A DNA stretch of 64,000 bases from Acidobacteriota bacterium (GTDB taxonomy: Bacteria; Acidobacteriota; Terriglobia; Bryobacterales; Bryobacteraceae), in the NCBI GenBank assembly GCA_017304135.1, contig JAFLBB010000025.1:1-64000 (forward strand), read 5' to 3'. This document shows positions 52,464 to 60,948 of this stretch, in pieces; the first letter of the stretch is position 1, and each line of letters starts with the position of its first letter. The notes under the pieces are model-generated. The model worked only from the letters and a program-made list of their open reading frames with translations. It did not search any database and was not told where the DNA came from. Both the position numbers and the translations under genes were made by a program.

Positions 52464-52769
52464 GTGCGTTACGCTGCCACCAACATCACCACCTTCGTGA
52501 TGCTGATGTTCACCGTTTGGGTGATCATCACGCGGTTCCGCTCGAAGCCTGACGTGAACTGGCCGCTCTTCTACTACCTTGCCGCCGTTGCATTCCACCT
52601 ATCAGTGCCCGGCATGTTGAACGAGTGGATTCTGTACGCCGGCGTGGTCAGCGCCCTGCTGCTCCGATTCGAGTTTCTCGGCGGCATCGCGGCGGCAGCC
52701 GTGCGTCTCCTGGAACTGGTGTGTCTGGCCGCGCTGGCCTACCAGTTCGGCGGCAGAGTGACCACCTAA
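52464..52769 (+). CDS. small three-to-four-helix membrane protein
   Basis: A 101-residue protein with three or four hydrophobic helices and GTG start preceded by GGAGG. It lies 45 bases after the barrel gene on the same strand; the gap contains a small hairpin (52420-52438). I do not recognise the family. Cotranscription with the cytochrome and barrel suggests an accessory role, but this is weak. Confidence 0.7.
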   Translation: MRYAATNITTFVMLMFTVWVIITRFRSKPDVNWPLFYYLAAVAFHLSVPGMLNEWILYAGVVSALLLRFEFLGGIAAAAVRLLELVCLAALAYQFGGRVTT

Positions 52770-52788
52770 CAACGCGCTATTGAACGCT

Positions 52789-55326
52789 TCACCGCGCGAA
52801 GAAACTGCGCACCGGCGCGGGCGGCGCCGTGCCCTTGATCCCCAGCCAGAGAATGGCATTCAGTTCGTTGTCGTCGATGGCGTCGGCCATGCGAAAGTCC
52901 ATTGCTTCCGTGCGCCGGGCCAGCGCTGTGTCGGCCGGATTGCGGACCTCCAGTGAGATGCGGGGCTTCTCCGCCGAGTATGACTTCAGGTCGGCGATTG
53001 GCGTCAGGCTTCGCGTCATGGGCGTTGCCCCGGCGTCAAAGTGGGTCATCGGATTCAGGCCGAGGATGAGCTCCATCGTGCGCAGCATGGAGGTCGTGTT
53101 GTAGAGGGTGGAATCGATGGAGCCGCGCTTCACATACGGCGAAATGACGAACGCGGGCGAACGGTGCGAGTCGACGTGGTCGGGGCCGTTCTGCGCATCG
53201 TCCTCAAGCACGAAAATGGCGGTCTTCGCCCAGAATTTTGAGCGCGACACGCCCTCCACAAGCAGGCCAAGCGCGTAGTCGTTGTCGGCCACCATCGACT
53301 TGGGCGCGAGTTTCCCCGAGGCCAAGCCGTAGGTGTGATCATTGCCGATGCGAACCGTCATGAAGCGCGGCATCGCGCCCGTGGTTTCCCACTGTGCCAC
53401 GTCATCGAGGAACACCTTCACCCGGTCGGTGTCGCGGTACTCAAGTTCGTAGGCGCGGTACTTCATGTTGGTGACGGGGGCAAGGTCGAGGTCGCGCAGG
53501 CGGGCAATGTGAACGCCGTCGGGTCCTGCCTGCGGCTTGTTCTCGGCCCAATAGCCGTAGTTGCGCATGGAAAGTCCGGCCGCCATCACCTGGTGCCAGA
53601 TGCGCCCGGAGGGGGGGAGCGCCGCTGCTTCGCCGCCCTCATAGTCATAGTGCTTGCGCCGTCCGGCATAGGAGTTGGGCCACATCTTCTGCACGTAGTC
53701 CGGCGCAATGGCCGCTGTGGACCAGTTGTGGCCATCGGCCGAGACGTCACCGTTTACATAGAAGTTGTCCAGCAAAACGAATTCGCGCGCCAGCTTGTGG
53801 TGGTTGGGTGTCACTTCTTCGCCAAACAGGGTCAGGCTCGGGTCGCCATTGCCCTTGCCGAGGTCGCCCAAAATCTGGTCATAGGTGCGGTTCTCTTTGA
53901 CGACGTAGATCACGTGCTCGATGGGTGAGGGTTCTCCAGGGGCGCGCGGCACGGGGTGGCCCGGCAACTCCTGGTGCGCTTCGTCGAGCTTCGATTCGCG
54001 AAAGGCCGTGTTCTCCAAAACCGTGCGCGTATACTGCGTCAGGCGAGGCTCATCGAAGCCGTCGATGATCGACACCGAGCCGGTCTGCATCTGCGCCACA
54101 TACTGATCCGAACGCATGCCCAGATGCGTTCTGGCCGCGCGCTGCGCGGGGTTCGGGCCGCGCGGATTCGGATAGCTGGCGCTGCCGCGCGAATTGAACA
54201 CCAGCAGGCGGCCATCGGTCATGGCGCGGGCTGCAATGGGGTACCAGCCGGTGGGGATAAATCCGGTCACTCTCGAGCGGCTGGAATTTACCTCGACCAC
54301 CGCCACCGCATTGGCGTCGGAACAAACGACGAACAGTCTGTTCTTGTCGGCCGAGAGCGCCATCGCGCTGGGTGTCATGCCGGCCGGGTGACGAGGGTAG
54401 AGCGCTACGTTGATGGTCTCCAGCCGCGCCAGTTCCTTTGACTCGCTCACGCCGAGAACAGCCACGGAGTTCGTGTTTGCCAGCGTGACGAAAAGCCTCG
54501 CCTTCCAGGGAAACGCCGCGTCGCCCTGTGCGGCGGGCAGTTTGTCGTCCTCATCACCGTCGCCCACCTTCAACTCGTCGGTGGGGAGCTTCTCGCGCCA
54601 CAACAGGTCAGTTGGGTGTGGGCCAACACGTGAGAAGTTCAGCCGGTTCCCGTTGTCGGTCTCATGCTGATATACGGCGGCATCGGCCCATGAGGAGACA
54701 AAGAACGACTTGCCGTCGGGGTGGAACAGAATGCGATACGGACGGCGGCCCGTCTTGAAGCGCTCAATGACGCGGCCCGAGGAAGGGTTGATTACAACCA
54801 CCTGGTCATGAAACAGGTCAGCCGCGTACAGCAGTCGCCCGTTGGGGTCAAACTGTAGATCGCCGATGAAGTCACGGTGCGTGCGTTGTTTCGGGTCGGC
54901 GATGGAGAAGGTACGCTTCTGCTCCAGTTGGCCCTCGGGGGTGAGCGCGAACTCATACACCTCTGAGCGCGAGCCTCCAGAGACGTAGAGCAGCCGGCCA
55001 TTGGGCGTGAGCGCCATGCCCATCCAGGCGTCGGGCACTCGGGCTTCGGTGATGCGATGCAGCGTGGCGGCATCGAGTACGGCGACAGACGGTGCATTGT
55101 AGCCGCCGTGGAGCACGATCAGGTGTTTGCCATCCGGCGTGAGCAGGCTCGACATGGGATAGGTGTCGAGTGGCGCCTGCCGGCCCGCGGGCCTCAGCAG
55201 CCATCCCGACGGCAGCAGAAAGCCGCGGCCGCCGGCCAGCGGGCCGACGCGAATCACCGGCTCGGGCTGCGACAGCAGCACCGCCGCCGCCCCCAGCAGC
55301 GGCAGGACGAACAACGCTTGTTTCAT
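52789..55326 (-). CDS. beta-propeller and alkaline phosphatase-fold phosphoesterase
   Basis: An 845-residue exported protein (signal peptide MKQALFVLPLLGAAAVLLS). The N-terminal ~400 residues are a YVTN/Lgl-type beta-propeller; the C-terminal ~400 are a phosphoesterase domain of the phospholipase C/acid phosphatase family, with VVKENRTYDQILGDL, DGHNW and the metal-site EDDAQNGPDHVDSHR. It probably hydrolyses phosphate esters outside the cytoplasm. Its start overlaps the stop of NAD synthase by 4 bases. Confidence 0.9.
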   Translation of the reverse strand: MKQALFVLPLLGAAAVLLSQPEPVIRVGPLAGGRGFLLPSGWLLRPAGRQAPLDTYPMSSLLTPDGKHLIVLHGGYNAPSVAVLDAATLHRITEARVPDAWMGMALTPNGRLLYVSGGSRSEVYEFALTPEGQLEQKRTFSIADPKQRTHRDFIGDLQFDPNGRLLYAADLFHDQVVVINPSSGRVIERFKTGRRPYRILFHPDGKSFFVSSWADAAVYQHETDNGNRLNFSRVGPHPTDLLWREKLPTDELKVGDGDEDDKLPAAQGDAAFPWKARLFVTLANTNSVAVLGVSESKELARLETINVALYPRHPAGMTPSAMALSADKNRLFVVCSDANAVAVVEVNSSRSRVTGFIPTGWYPIAARAMTDGRLLVFNSRGSASYPNPRGPNPAQRAARTHLGMRSDQYVAQMQTGSVSIIDGFDEPRLTQYTRTVLENTAFRESKLDEAHQELPGHPVPRAPGEPSPIEHVIYVVKENRTYDQILGDLGKGNGDPSLTLFGEEVTPNHHKLAREFVLLDNFYVNGDVSADGHNWSTAAIAPDYVQKMWPNSYAGRRKHYDYEGGEAAALPPSGRIWHQVMAAGLSMRNYGYWAENKPQAGPDGVHIARLRDLDLAPVTNMKYRAYELEYRDTDRVKVFLDDVAQWETTGAMPRFMTVRIGNDHTYGLASGKLAPKSMVADNDYALGLLVEGVSRSKFWAKTAIFVLEDDAQNGPDHVDSHRSPAFVISPYVKRGSIDSTLYNTTSMLRTMELILGLNPMTHFDAGATPMTRSLTPIADLKSYSAEKPRISLEVRNPADTALARRTEAMDFRMADAIDDNELNAILWLGIKGTAPPAPVRSFFAR

Positions 55327-56972
55327 TCGGAGAACCTCTGTGCGATCGGGAACCGGCGTCCCATGCCGAACGCCTTGCTCGTGACTTTCAATCCCGGAGC
55401 AGCCTGCTGCCGCTTGTACTCGTTGCGGTCGACTTTGTTGATGATGTCGCGCACCAGTTCGAGCGGATAGCCGTGCCGCTCCGCAATGTCGCGGGGCGCG
55501 CGGTACTCCTCGACATAGTCACGCAGAATTGTGTCGAGCACCTCATAGGGCGGCAACGAATCGGTGTCTTTCTGGTCCGGCCGCAACTCAGCCGAAGGAG
55601 GCTTGGTGAACACGTTTTCCGGGATGGCATCGTTGTGGCGCCTGTTGGCGATGCGCGAGAGTTCGTAGACAAGCGTCTTGGGCACATCGCTGATCACCGC
55701 GAGCCCGCCGCACATGTCGCCGTAGAGCGTGCAGTAGCCGACGGCAAGTTCGCTCTTGTTGCCGGTGGTGAGCACGAGCGCGCCCCACTTATTGGAGGCT
55801 GCCATCAGCGTGACACCGCGCAGCCGGGCCTGCAAATTCTCCTCGGTGACATCGCGCGGAACGTTGCCGAACACCGGGTCGAGCGTGCGCAGAAAAGCCT
55901 TGTACTGTTCCTTGATGGGCACAAGTTCAAAGCGGATGCCAAGCCGTTCGGCCATGGCCCGGGCGTCGGAAACGGAGTGGTCGCTCGAATAGGGGCCGGG
56001 CATGCCGAAACCGGCCACGTTCTCGCGGCCCACGGCGTCGACGGCGATACAGGCCGTGATCGATGAGTCGATGCCACCGGAGAGGCCAATAAGCACACGC
56101 TTGAAGCCGCACTTGTGCAAGTAGTCGCGCGTGCCGAGCACGAGCGCTTCGTAGACGGCTTCGGTCTCCGCCTCAAGATTGGCGTGGTGTTCGCCCCTGT
56201 CGGCGGCGAGGTCGACGAACACGAGGTCTTCGTCGAAGCTCCTGGCGCTGGCGATTAACCCGCCCGCGGCGTTCATGACGAAACTGGAGCCGTCAAACAC
56301 AAGCTGATCGTTGCCGCCGACGAGGTTCACATACACGAAGGGGGTCTTGTGGCGGCGGGCGGCTGTGGAAAAAATATCGCGCCGTTGCTCGCGCTTGCCC
56401 ATGTGATAGGGAGAGGCGTTGATTGAGATCATTACGCGCGCGCCGGCACGGGCGAGGTCCTCGACAGGATCGCTCTCGTAAAGCCGCCGCTCCCAAAACT
56501 GCTTGTCGTTCCAGGCGTCTTCGCACACGATGAGGCCCGTGGGCGTATCCCGCAGCGTGGTGAGCGATTGCGGTGGGCCTTCGTCGAAGTAGCGTCCTTC
56601 GTCGAACACGTCGTAGGTGGGAAGCAGCCGCTTGATCTGCACGAAGCGCACCTCGCCATCGCGGATGACCACGGCGCGGTTGGTGACGCGCTTTCCGGTG
56701 TCATCCACGGATGGGCCGATCGTGCCGACGATCAAATCGAGCGCCATGCCCCGTGTGGCCGCCGTCAACCGGACGAGTTCCTCTTCGGCGCGTGCCAGGA
56801 AGCTCGGTTTCTCCAGGAGGTCACGGGGCGGATAGCCGGTGATGGTGAGTTCGGGAAACACGGCCACCTGCGCGCCGCCGGCCTCGGCTTTCCGTGCGGC
56901 TTCCAGGATGCGGTCGACATTGCGCGACAGGTCTCCCACCGTCGTGTTGATCTGCGCAAGGGCAAGTTTCAT
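55323..56972 (-). CDS. nadE: glutamine-dependent NAD synthetase
   Basis: Converts NaAD to NAD with ammonia from glutamine. The 549-residue protein has an N-terminal glutaminase (nitrilase fold) with Glu (FPELTITGYPP), Lys (VQIKRLLPTYD) and Cys (IVCEDAWN), then the synthetase with the pyrophosphatase loop GLSGGIDSS and KSELAVGYCTLYGD. ATG 56972 begins MKLALAQINTTVGDL, the usual family start. It completes the salvage route that begins with the nicotinate genes near 4.5-6.4 kb. Confidence 0.95.
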   Translation of the reverse strand: MKLALAQINTTVGDLSRNVDRILEAARKAEAGGAQVAVFPELTITGYPPRDLLEKPSFLARAEEELVRLTAATRGMALDLIVGTIGPSVDDTGKRVTNRAVVIRDGEVRFVQIKRLLPTYDVFDEGRYFDEGPPQSLTTLRDTPTGLIVCEDAWNDKQFWERRLYESDPVEDLARAGARVMISINASPYHMGKREQRRDIFSTAARRHKTPFVYVNLVGGNDQLVFDGSSFVMNAAGGLIASARSFDEDLVFVDLAADRGEHHANLEAETEAVYEALVLGTRDYLHKCGFKRVLIGLSGGIDSSITACIAVDAVGRENVAGFGMPGPYSSDHSVSDARAMAERLGIRFELVPIKEQYKAFLRTLDPVFGNVPRDVTEENLQARLRGVTLMAASNKWGALVLTTGNKSELAVGYCTLYGDMCGGLAVISDVPKTLVYELSRIANRRHNDAIPENVFTKPPSAELRPDQKDTDSLPPYEVLDTILRDYVEEYRAPRDIAERHGYPLELVRDIINKVDRNEYKRQQAAPGLKVTSKAFGMGRRFPIAQRFSE

Positions 56973-56984
56973 GGGGAAAATACC

Positions 56985-56990
56985 ATTGTA
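56985..56990 (-). promoter_or_regulatory. -10-like TACAAT of nadE
   Basis: TACAAT on the minus strand is followed by 12 bases and ATG 56972, predicting a leader of only about 5 bases. No clear -35. Confidence 0.35.
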
Positions 56991-57055
56991 GCGGCCAAGG
57001 CGGGGTGCGCCCCTCCAGGCGGCACCGGCGACACGGACTCTCCGTGCGGAATTGT

Positions 57056-57061
57056 GATAAT
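57056..57061 (+). promoter_or_regulatory. extended -10 of the DapA-like gene
   Basis: TGT-GATAAT (57053-57061) has an extended -10 form and ends eight bases before ATG 57070. The -35 is weak. Confidence 0.4.
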
Positions 57062-57069
57062 CCTCTTGC

Positions 57070-58041
57070 ATGCTCCGTTCTTTTGATCGACGTTCCTTCC
57101 TGCACCTCTCCGCCGCCGCCGGCGCGATGGCCGCCGCGCCCTCACCGGCCCAGGCCGCCAAGGCATGGGCCGGCATCTTCGTCATCATGCAGACGCCCTT
57201 CCACGACGACCTCTCCCTCGATGAAGAGTCCCTCCGCAAGGAAACCGACTTCCTCGCCCGCGCCCGCGTGCACGGTGTCGTCTGGCCAGCCGGCGCAGGC
57301 GAAACCCACTCGCTTTCCTACAACGAGCGCATGCGCCATTCCGAAGCCGTCGTGAAAGAGGCCAAGGGCCGCACGACGGTGCTCATCGGGGTGCACGGCG
57401 CCAATAAGTTCGAAGCCATGGAGTACGCGCGTCACGCCGAGAAGATCGGCGCTGACGGCTTGCATGCGCTCGGCCCCATTGATGGCACGGCCGATCAGGA
57501 CATCATGGCCGACTACTTCACCTCCATCGCCTCGGTGTCGAAGCTCCCCATGTGCATGCAGGTCTCCAACGGCGGCATGTCCACCGACTTCCTCCTCCGT
57601 ATGGCCGACCGCCTCCCCTCCCTGAAGATCCTCAAGCTCGAAGCCGGCAACATCCCGCACGACGTCACCCGCGTGGTGAAGGAACGCAAGCGCGAACTGT
57701 TCCCGTCTACTGGCGGCGGAGCAATGAACCTCTACGCGGAGATGGAGCGCGGTTCAGGCGGCACCATGGCCGGCGCGGGCTTTGCCGACATTCAGGCCGA
57801 AATCTGGGATCTCTTCCAGGGGGGAAAGAAGCAGGAATCGCACGTGCTCTTCCAGAAGTTCCTGCTCTCGGCGGTGCTCGAACGCCGCACCACGTTCGTC
57901 ATCCAAAAAGAGATTCTGCGCCGCCGCGGCATTTTCAAGAACACCGTGATGCGCCGCACGAGCAAATTCACGATGGATGCCGCCGACCTGCGCGAACTCG
58001 ATCAACTCATGGAGCTGCTGAAGCCCCACTTCCGCATTTGA
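57070..58041 (+). CDS. Tat-exported DapA-family aldolase-like protein
   Basis: A 323-residue TIM-barrel protein of the dihydrodipicolinate synthase/N-acetylneuraminate lyase family. A Tat signal (DRRSFLHLSAAAGAMAA) precedes the barrel. The Schiff-base Lys is in LKLEAGNIPHD, and the GAGET loop replaces the usual GTTGE. Export of a DapA-like enzyme rules out a normal lysine-pathway role; it may cleave or make 2-oxoacids from sugar acids in the periplasm. It converges on an exported 2-hydroxyacid oxidase gene. Confidence 0.85.
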   Translation: MLRSFDRRSFLHLSAAAGAMAAAPSPAQAAKAWAGIFVIMQTPFHDDLSLDEESLRKETDFLARARVHGVVWPAGAGETHSLSYNERMRHSEAVVKEAKGRTTVLIGVHGANKFEAMEYARHAEKIGADGLHALGPIDGTADQDIMADYFTSIASVSKLPMCMQVSNGGMSTDFLLRMADRLPSLKILKLEAGNIPHDVTRVVKERKRELFPSTGGGAMNLYAEMERGSGGTMAGAGFADIQAEIWDLFQGGKKQESHVLFQKFLLSAVLERRTTFVIQKEILRRRGIFKNTVMRRTSKFTMDAADLRELDQLMELLKPHFRI

Positions 58042-58047
58042 GCGCGA

Positions 58048-59205
58048 CTATTTTCGGACAATCGACGCCTCGCCGATGGCGCTGCTCGTTAACGCGCCGA
58101 TCATCTTCATCGTGAGGATCATCTCTTCGTGCAGGAGATCGATCACGCGCTCAACGCCCGGTTGGCCAAAGGCGGCCAGTCCCCAGATGTAGGGCCGCCC
58201 GATGCCCACGGCCGTTGCGCCCAGCGCGAGCGCTTTCAAAATGTCGGTGCCGCGGCGGACGCCGCTATCGAGCATCACCGGGATGCGGCCCTTCACCGCT
58301 TCCACCACTTCGGGCAGCGATTCGATTGTCCCGCGCAGGCTCTCCTCCTGGCGTCCGCCATGGTTGGAGACAACAATGCCGTCAATGCCGCGCGCGACAC
58401 ATTCAGCGGCGTCTTCGCGCGTCACCACACCCTTGGCGACGAGTTTCATCTTCGTCATGGCACGGATGCGGTCAATCATCTCCCAGGTGATGAAGCCGGT
58501 AAGCCCCTTCGCCTTCGAGGTGTCGGCCCCGTCGTACATCGGGTGCTCCTTCATGTAACCCGCTGTCGAGTTCACATGGCACGACTGGCAGACAGCGTCG
58601 GCCTTCGTGCCGCCCCGTCGCATCGTGACGCGGTTCGAACCCACGGCTGAATCGACTGTGAGAATGAGCACGGGGCAGCCTGCCGAGTCGGCCTGCTTCA
58701 CAATGTGCGTGGCCACGTTCCAGTCGTCGCTTACGTAAAGCTGATACCAGGGCGGTCGTCCGTAGGCCTTGGCCACATCGCGGACATGCGTGCTGGTCAT
58801 GTTGGAGAGAATCATCTGCCGGCCGCGCGCTTTGGCCGCGCGAGCCGTAGCCAGTTCGCCTTCGGGATGGAATGCCTGCTGGCTGCCGACAGGACAAATG
58901 AAGAGGGGCGACGCCCAGCGCTCGCCGAACACCTCCGCCGTGGTGTCTATGCGGCTCGTATCCACAAACCTCCGCGCTCGCAACTGGATCTCCCGGAACG
59001 CCTCGCTGTTGCGCTTCATTGTCAGATCCCCGTCCACGCCGGTCTGCAGGTAGGCCCAGTGCCACTTCATGATCTTCTTCTCGGCCAGGGGCATGAAGTC
59101 GAAGACGTCCATGCACTTCTCGATCGACGTTTCAGGAGACTGGGCCGCCAGCAGCGGCGACATGAAAAGGTGGCGCAGGAACATCCGCCGCGCGGTTTCG
59201 CTCAT
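58048..59205 (-). CDS. Tat-exported FMN 2-hydroxyacid dehydrogenase with CXXCH motif
   Basis: A 385-residue FMN TIM-barrel enzyme. The N-terminus ARRMFLRHLFMSPLLAA is a good twin-arginine signal. Active-site elements include Lys in KLVAKGV, NHGGR with His282 and Arg285, and DSGVRRGTDI. In the variable loop before residue 230 it has CQSCH (C206, C209, H210), a heme c attachment motif not usual for this family and absent from the paralogue at 7768-8961. If heme is attached, this is a one-chain flavocytochrome. TATACT lies 8 bases before ATG. Confidence 0.9.
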   Translation of the reverse strand: MSETARRMFLRHLFMSPLLAAQSPETSIEKCMDVFDFMPLAEKKIMKWHWAYLQTGVDGDLTMKRNSEAFREIQLRARRFVDTSRIDTTAEVFGERWASPLFICPVGSQQAFHPEGELATARAAKARGRQMILSNMTSTHVRDVAKAYGRPPWYQLYVSDDWNVATHIVKQADSAGCPVLILTVDSAVGSNRVTMRRGGTKADAVCQSCHVNSTAGYMKEHPMYDGADTSKAKGLTGFITWEMIDRIRAMTKMKLVAKGVVTREDAAECVARGIDGIVVSNHGGRQEESLRGTIESLPEVVEAVKGRIPVMLDSGVRRGTDILKALALGATAVGIGRPYIWGLAAFGQPGVERVIDLLHEEMILTMKMIGALTSSAIGEASIVRK

Positions 59206-59213
59206 GGGAATGT

Positions 59214-59225
59214 AGTATAGACAAT
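59214..59225. promoter_or_regulatory. back-to-back divergent -10 elements
   Basis: TATACT on the minus strand (59219-59214) ends 8 bases before ATG 59205, and GACAAT on the plus strand (59220-59225) ends 6 bases before ATG 59232. The two divergent genes thus appear to share a 26-base intergenic region holding both -10 boxes. Confidence 0.4.
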
Positions 59226-59231
59226 CACTCT

Positions 59232-60497
59232 ATGCGCCTTCTCGTTTCGCTTCTGCTGCTGGCCGCGGCCCTGCCCGCGCAGACCTACTCCCTGCTGCTC
59301 AAGGGCGGCCACCTGATCGACCCTAAGAACAATATCGACGCCATCCGCGACATCGCCATCCAGGACGGCAAGGTGGCCGCCGTGGCCGCGAACATCCCCG
59401 CCGCGCAGGCTCGCCGCGTCATCGATCTCCACGGGCTGTATGTGACGCCGGGACTCATCGACATCCACGCGCACGTCTTCTCCACAACGGGCATTCCCGG
59501 CGCCTGGGCCGGCGACAACTCGGTGCAAGCCGACGCCCTCTCGTTCCGCACCGGTGTCACCACACTGTGCGACGCGGGGTCCTCCGGCTGGCGCAACTTC
59601 GAAGACTTCCGGCAGACCGTGATCGATCGCGCCGGCACGCGCGTGCTGGCGTTTATCAACATCGCCGGCTTCGGCATGATCAGCGACATGACCGAGCAGG
59701 GCGATTTCAATCCCAAGGAACTCGCGCGGCTGGCCCTCAAGCACAAGGATGTCGTCGTGGGAGTCAAGAGCGCCCACTATCAGCTTCCCGATTGGAAGTC
59801 GGTCGACAATGCCATCGCGGCCGGCAAGGCGGCCAACATCCCCATCATGGTCGACTTCGGTTACTTTCTCCGCGAGCGCCCCTTCTGGCAACTGGTCACC
59901 GAACGATTGCGCCCCGGCGACATCGCCACCCACATGTTTCGCGGCCCCGTGCCGTGGATCGATGAAAACGGCAAGATTTACGACTACGTGCGCCGCGCGC
60001 GCGCCCGCGGCGTGCGCTTCGATGTGGGCCATGGCGGTGGCAGCTTTGTCATGCGCACCGCGGTGCCCACCATTAAACTTGGCTTCTATCCCGACTCGAT
60101 CTCCACGGATCTTCACACGGGCAGCATGAACGCGCAGATGCAGGACATGCCCACCACCATCTCGAAAATGATGGCCATGGGCATGCCTTACGGCGAAGCC
60201 GTGCGTGCCTCCACCTGGACGCCGGCGCAGATGATCTCACGGCCCGAACTCGGCCACCTCAGCGTGGGCGCGACAGCCGACATCGCCGTCTGGCAGGTGC
60301 TGAAGGGCGAGTTCGGCTTTGCCGATGCCTCGGGCGCAGGCATCAAAGGCTCGCAGCGTCTGCTCTGCGACATGACCCTCCGCGCGGGCCGCATCGTCTG
60401 GAACTACAATGGCCGGGGCGCGCAGCCCTACGACCAGTTGCCTGCGACCTACGGTGTGCGTGAGGGCATCGATTTCGTGATCCCGCCGCCGAAATAA
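59232..60497 (+). CDS. exported amidohydrolase/deacetylase family protein
   Basis: A 421-residue metal-dependent hydrolase with signal peptide MRLLVSLLLLAAALPAQ. Metal motifs are GLIDIHAHVF, the carboxylated-Lys region VVGVKSAHYQ, GHGGGSF and the catalytic Asp in SISTDLHTG. It resembles the amidohydrolase/deacetylase group often annotated near DapA-like and hydroxyacid genes. The substrate is unknown. Confidence 0.88.
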   Translation: MRLLVSLLLLAAALPAQTYSLLLKGGHLIDPKNNIDAIRDIAIQDGKVAAVAANIPAAQARRVIDLHGLYVTPGLIDIHAHVFSTTGIPGAWAGDNSVQADALSFRTGVTTLCDAGSSGWRNFEDFRQTVIDRAGTRVLAFINIAGFGMISDMTEQGDFNPKELARLALKHKDVVVGVKSAHYQLPDWKSVDNAIAAGKAANIPIMVDFGYFLRERPFWQLVTERLRPGDIATHMFRGPVPWIDENGKIYDYVRRARARGVRFDVGHGGGSFVMRTAVPTIKLGFYPDSISTDLHTGSMNAQMQDMPTTISKMMAMGMPYGEAVRASTWTPAQMISRPELGHLSVGATADIAVWQVLKGEFGFADASGAGIKGSQRLLCDMTLRAGRIVWNYNGRGAQPYDQLPATYGVREGIDFVIPPPK

Positions 60498-60519
60498 ACC
60501 TCGTGCGACAATCACGGGC

Positions 60520-60948
60520 ATGAAACGCCTCCTTCGCGTGTCTGCCCTCATGCTCATCGCTTGCCTGCTGCCTGCGCAGGAGAAGGAAATCGTAGCCATG
60601 CTGCAGCAGTCAGTGGCCGATTGGAACCGGGCCGACATCCCCGCCTTTATGCGCTGCTACGAGGATTCCGCGGACACGACTTTCGTCAGTAAGGCTGTGG
60701 TCAAGGGAACCGCGGCCGTCCGCGAGCGATACCGCACCGCTTACCCGACCCCCGAGCACATGGGCAAGCTCACCTTCAGCGCACTGGCGGCACGCGTGGT
60801 GTCCCCCGGCACCGCCATCGTCACCGGGCGCTTTCGGCTGGAACGGACCGTGAAGGGGGGCGGCCCTGCCCAAGGGATCTTCACCCTTGTGGTGCGAAAG
60901 TCAGCCGCCGGCTGGCGCATCATTCACGACCATACGACAGCGCTCTAG
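60520..60948 (+). CDS. exported SnoaL/DUF4440-like protein
   Basis: A 142-residue protein with signal peptide (LLRVSALMLIACLLPAQ) and an NTF2-like domain: SVADWNRADIPAFMRCYEDS opens the cone fold and VVRKSAAGWRIIHDHTT closes it, as in DUF4440 proteins. GACAAT ends 7 bases before ATG. It may be cotranscribed with the amidohydrolase (22-base gap). Function unknown; such folds serve as isomerases or binding proteins. Confidence 0.83.
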   Translation: MKRLLRVSALMLIACLLPAQEKEIVAMLQQSVADWNRADIPAFMRCYEDSADTTFVSKAVVKGTAAVRERYRTAYPTPEHMGKLTFSALAARVVSPGTAIVTGRFRLERTVKGGGPAQGIFTLVVRKSAAGWRIIHDHTTAL

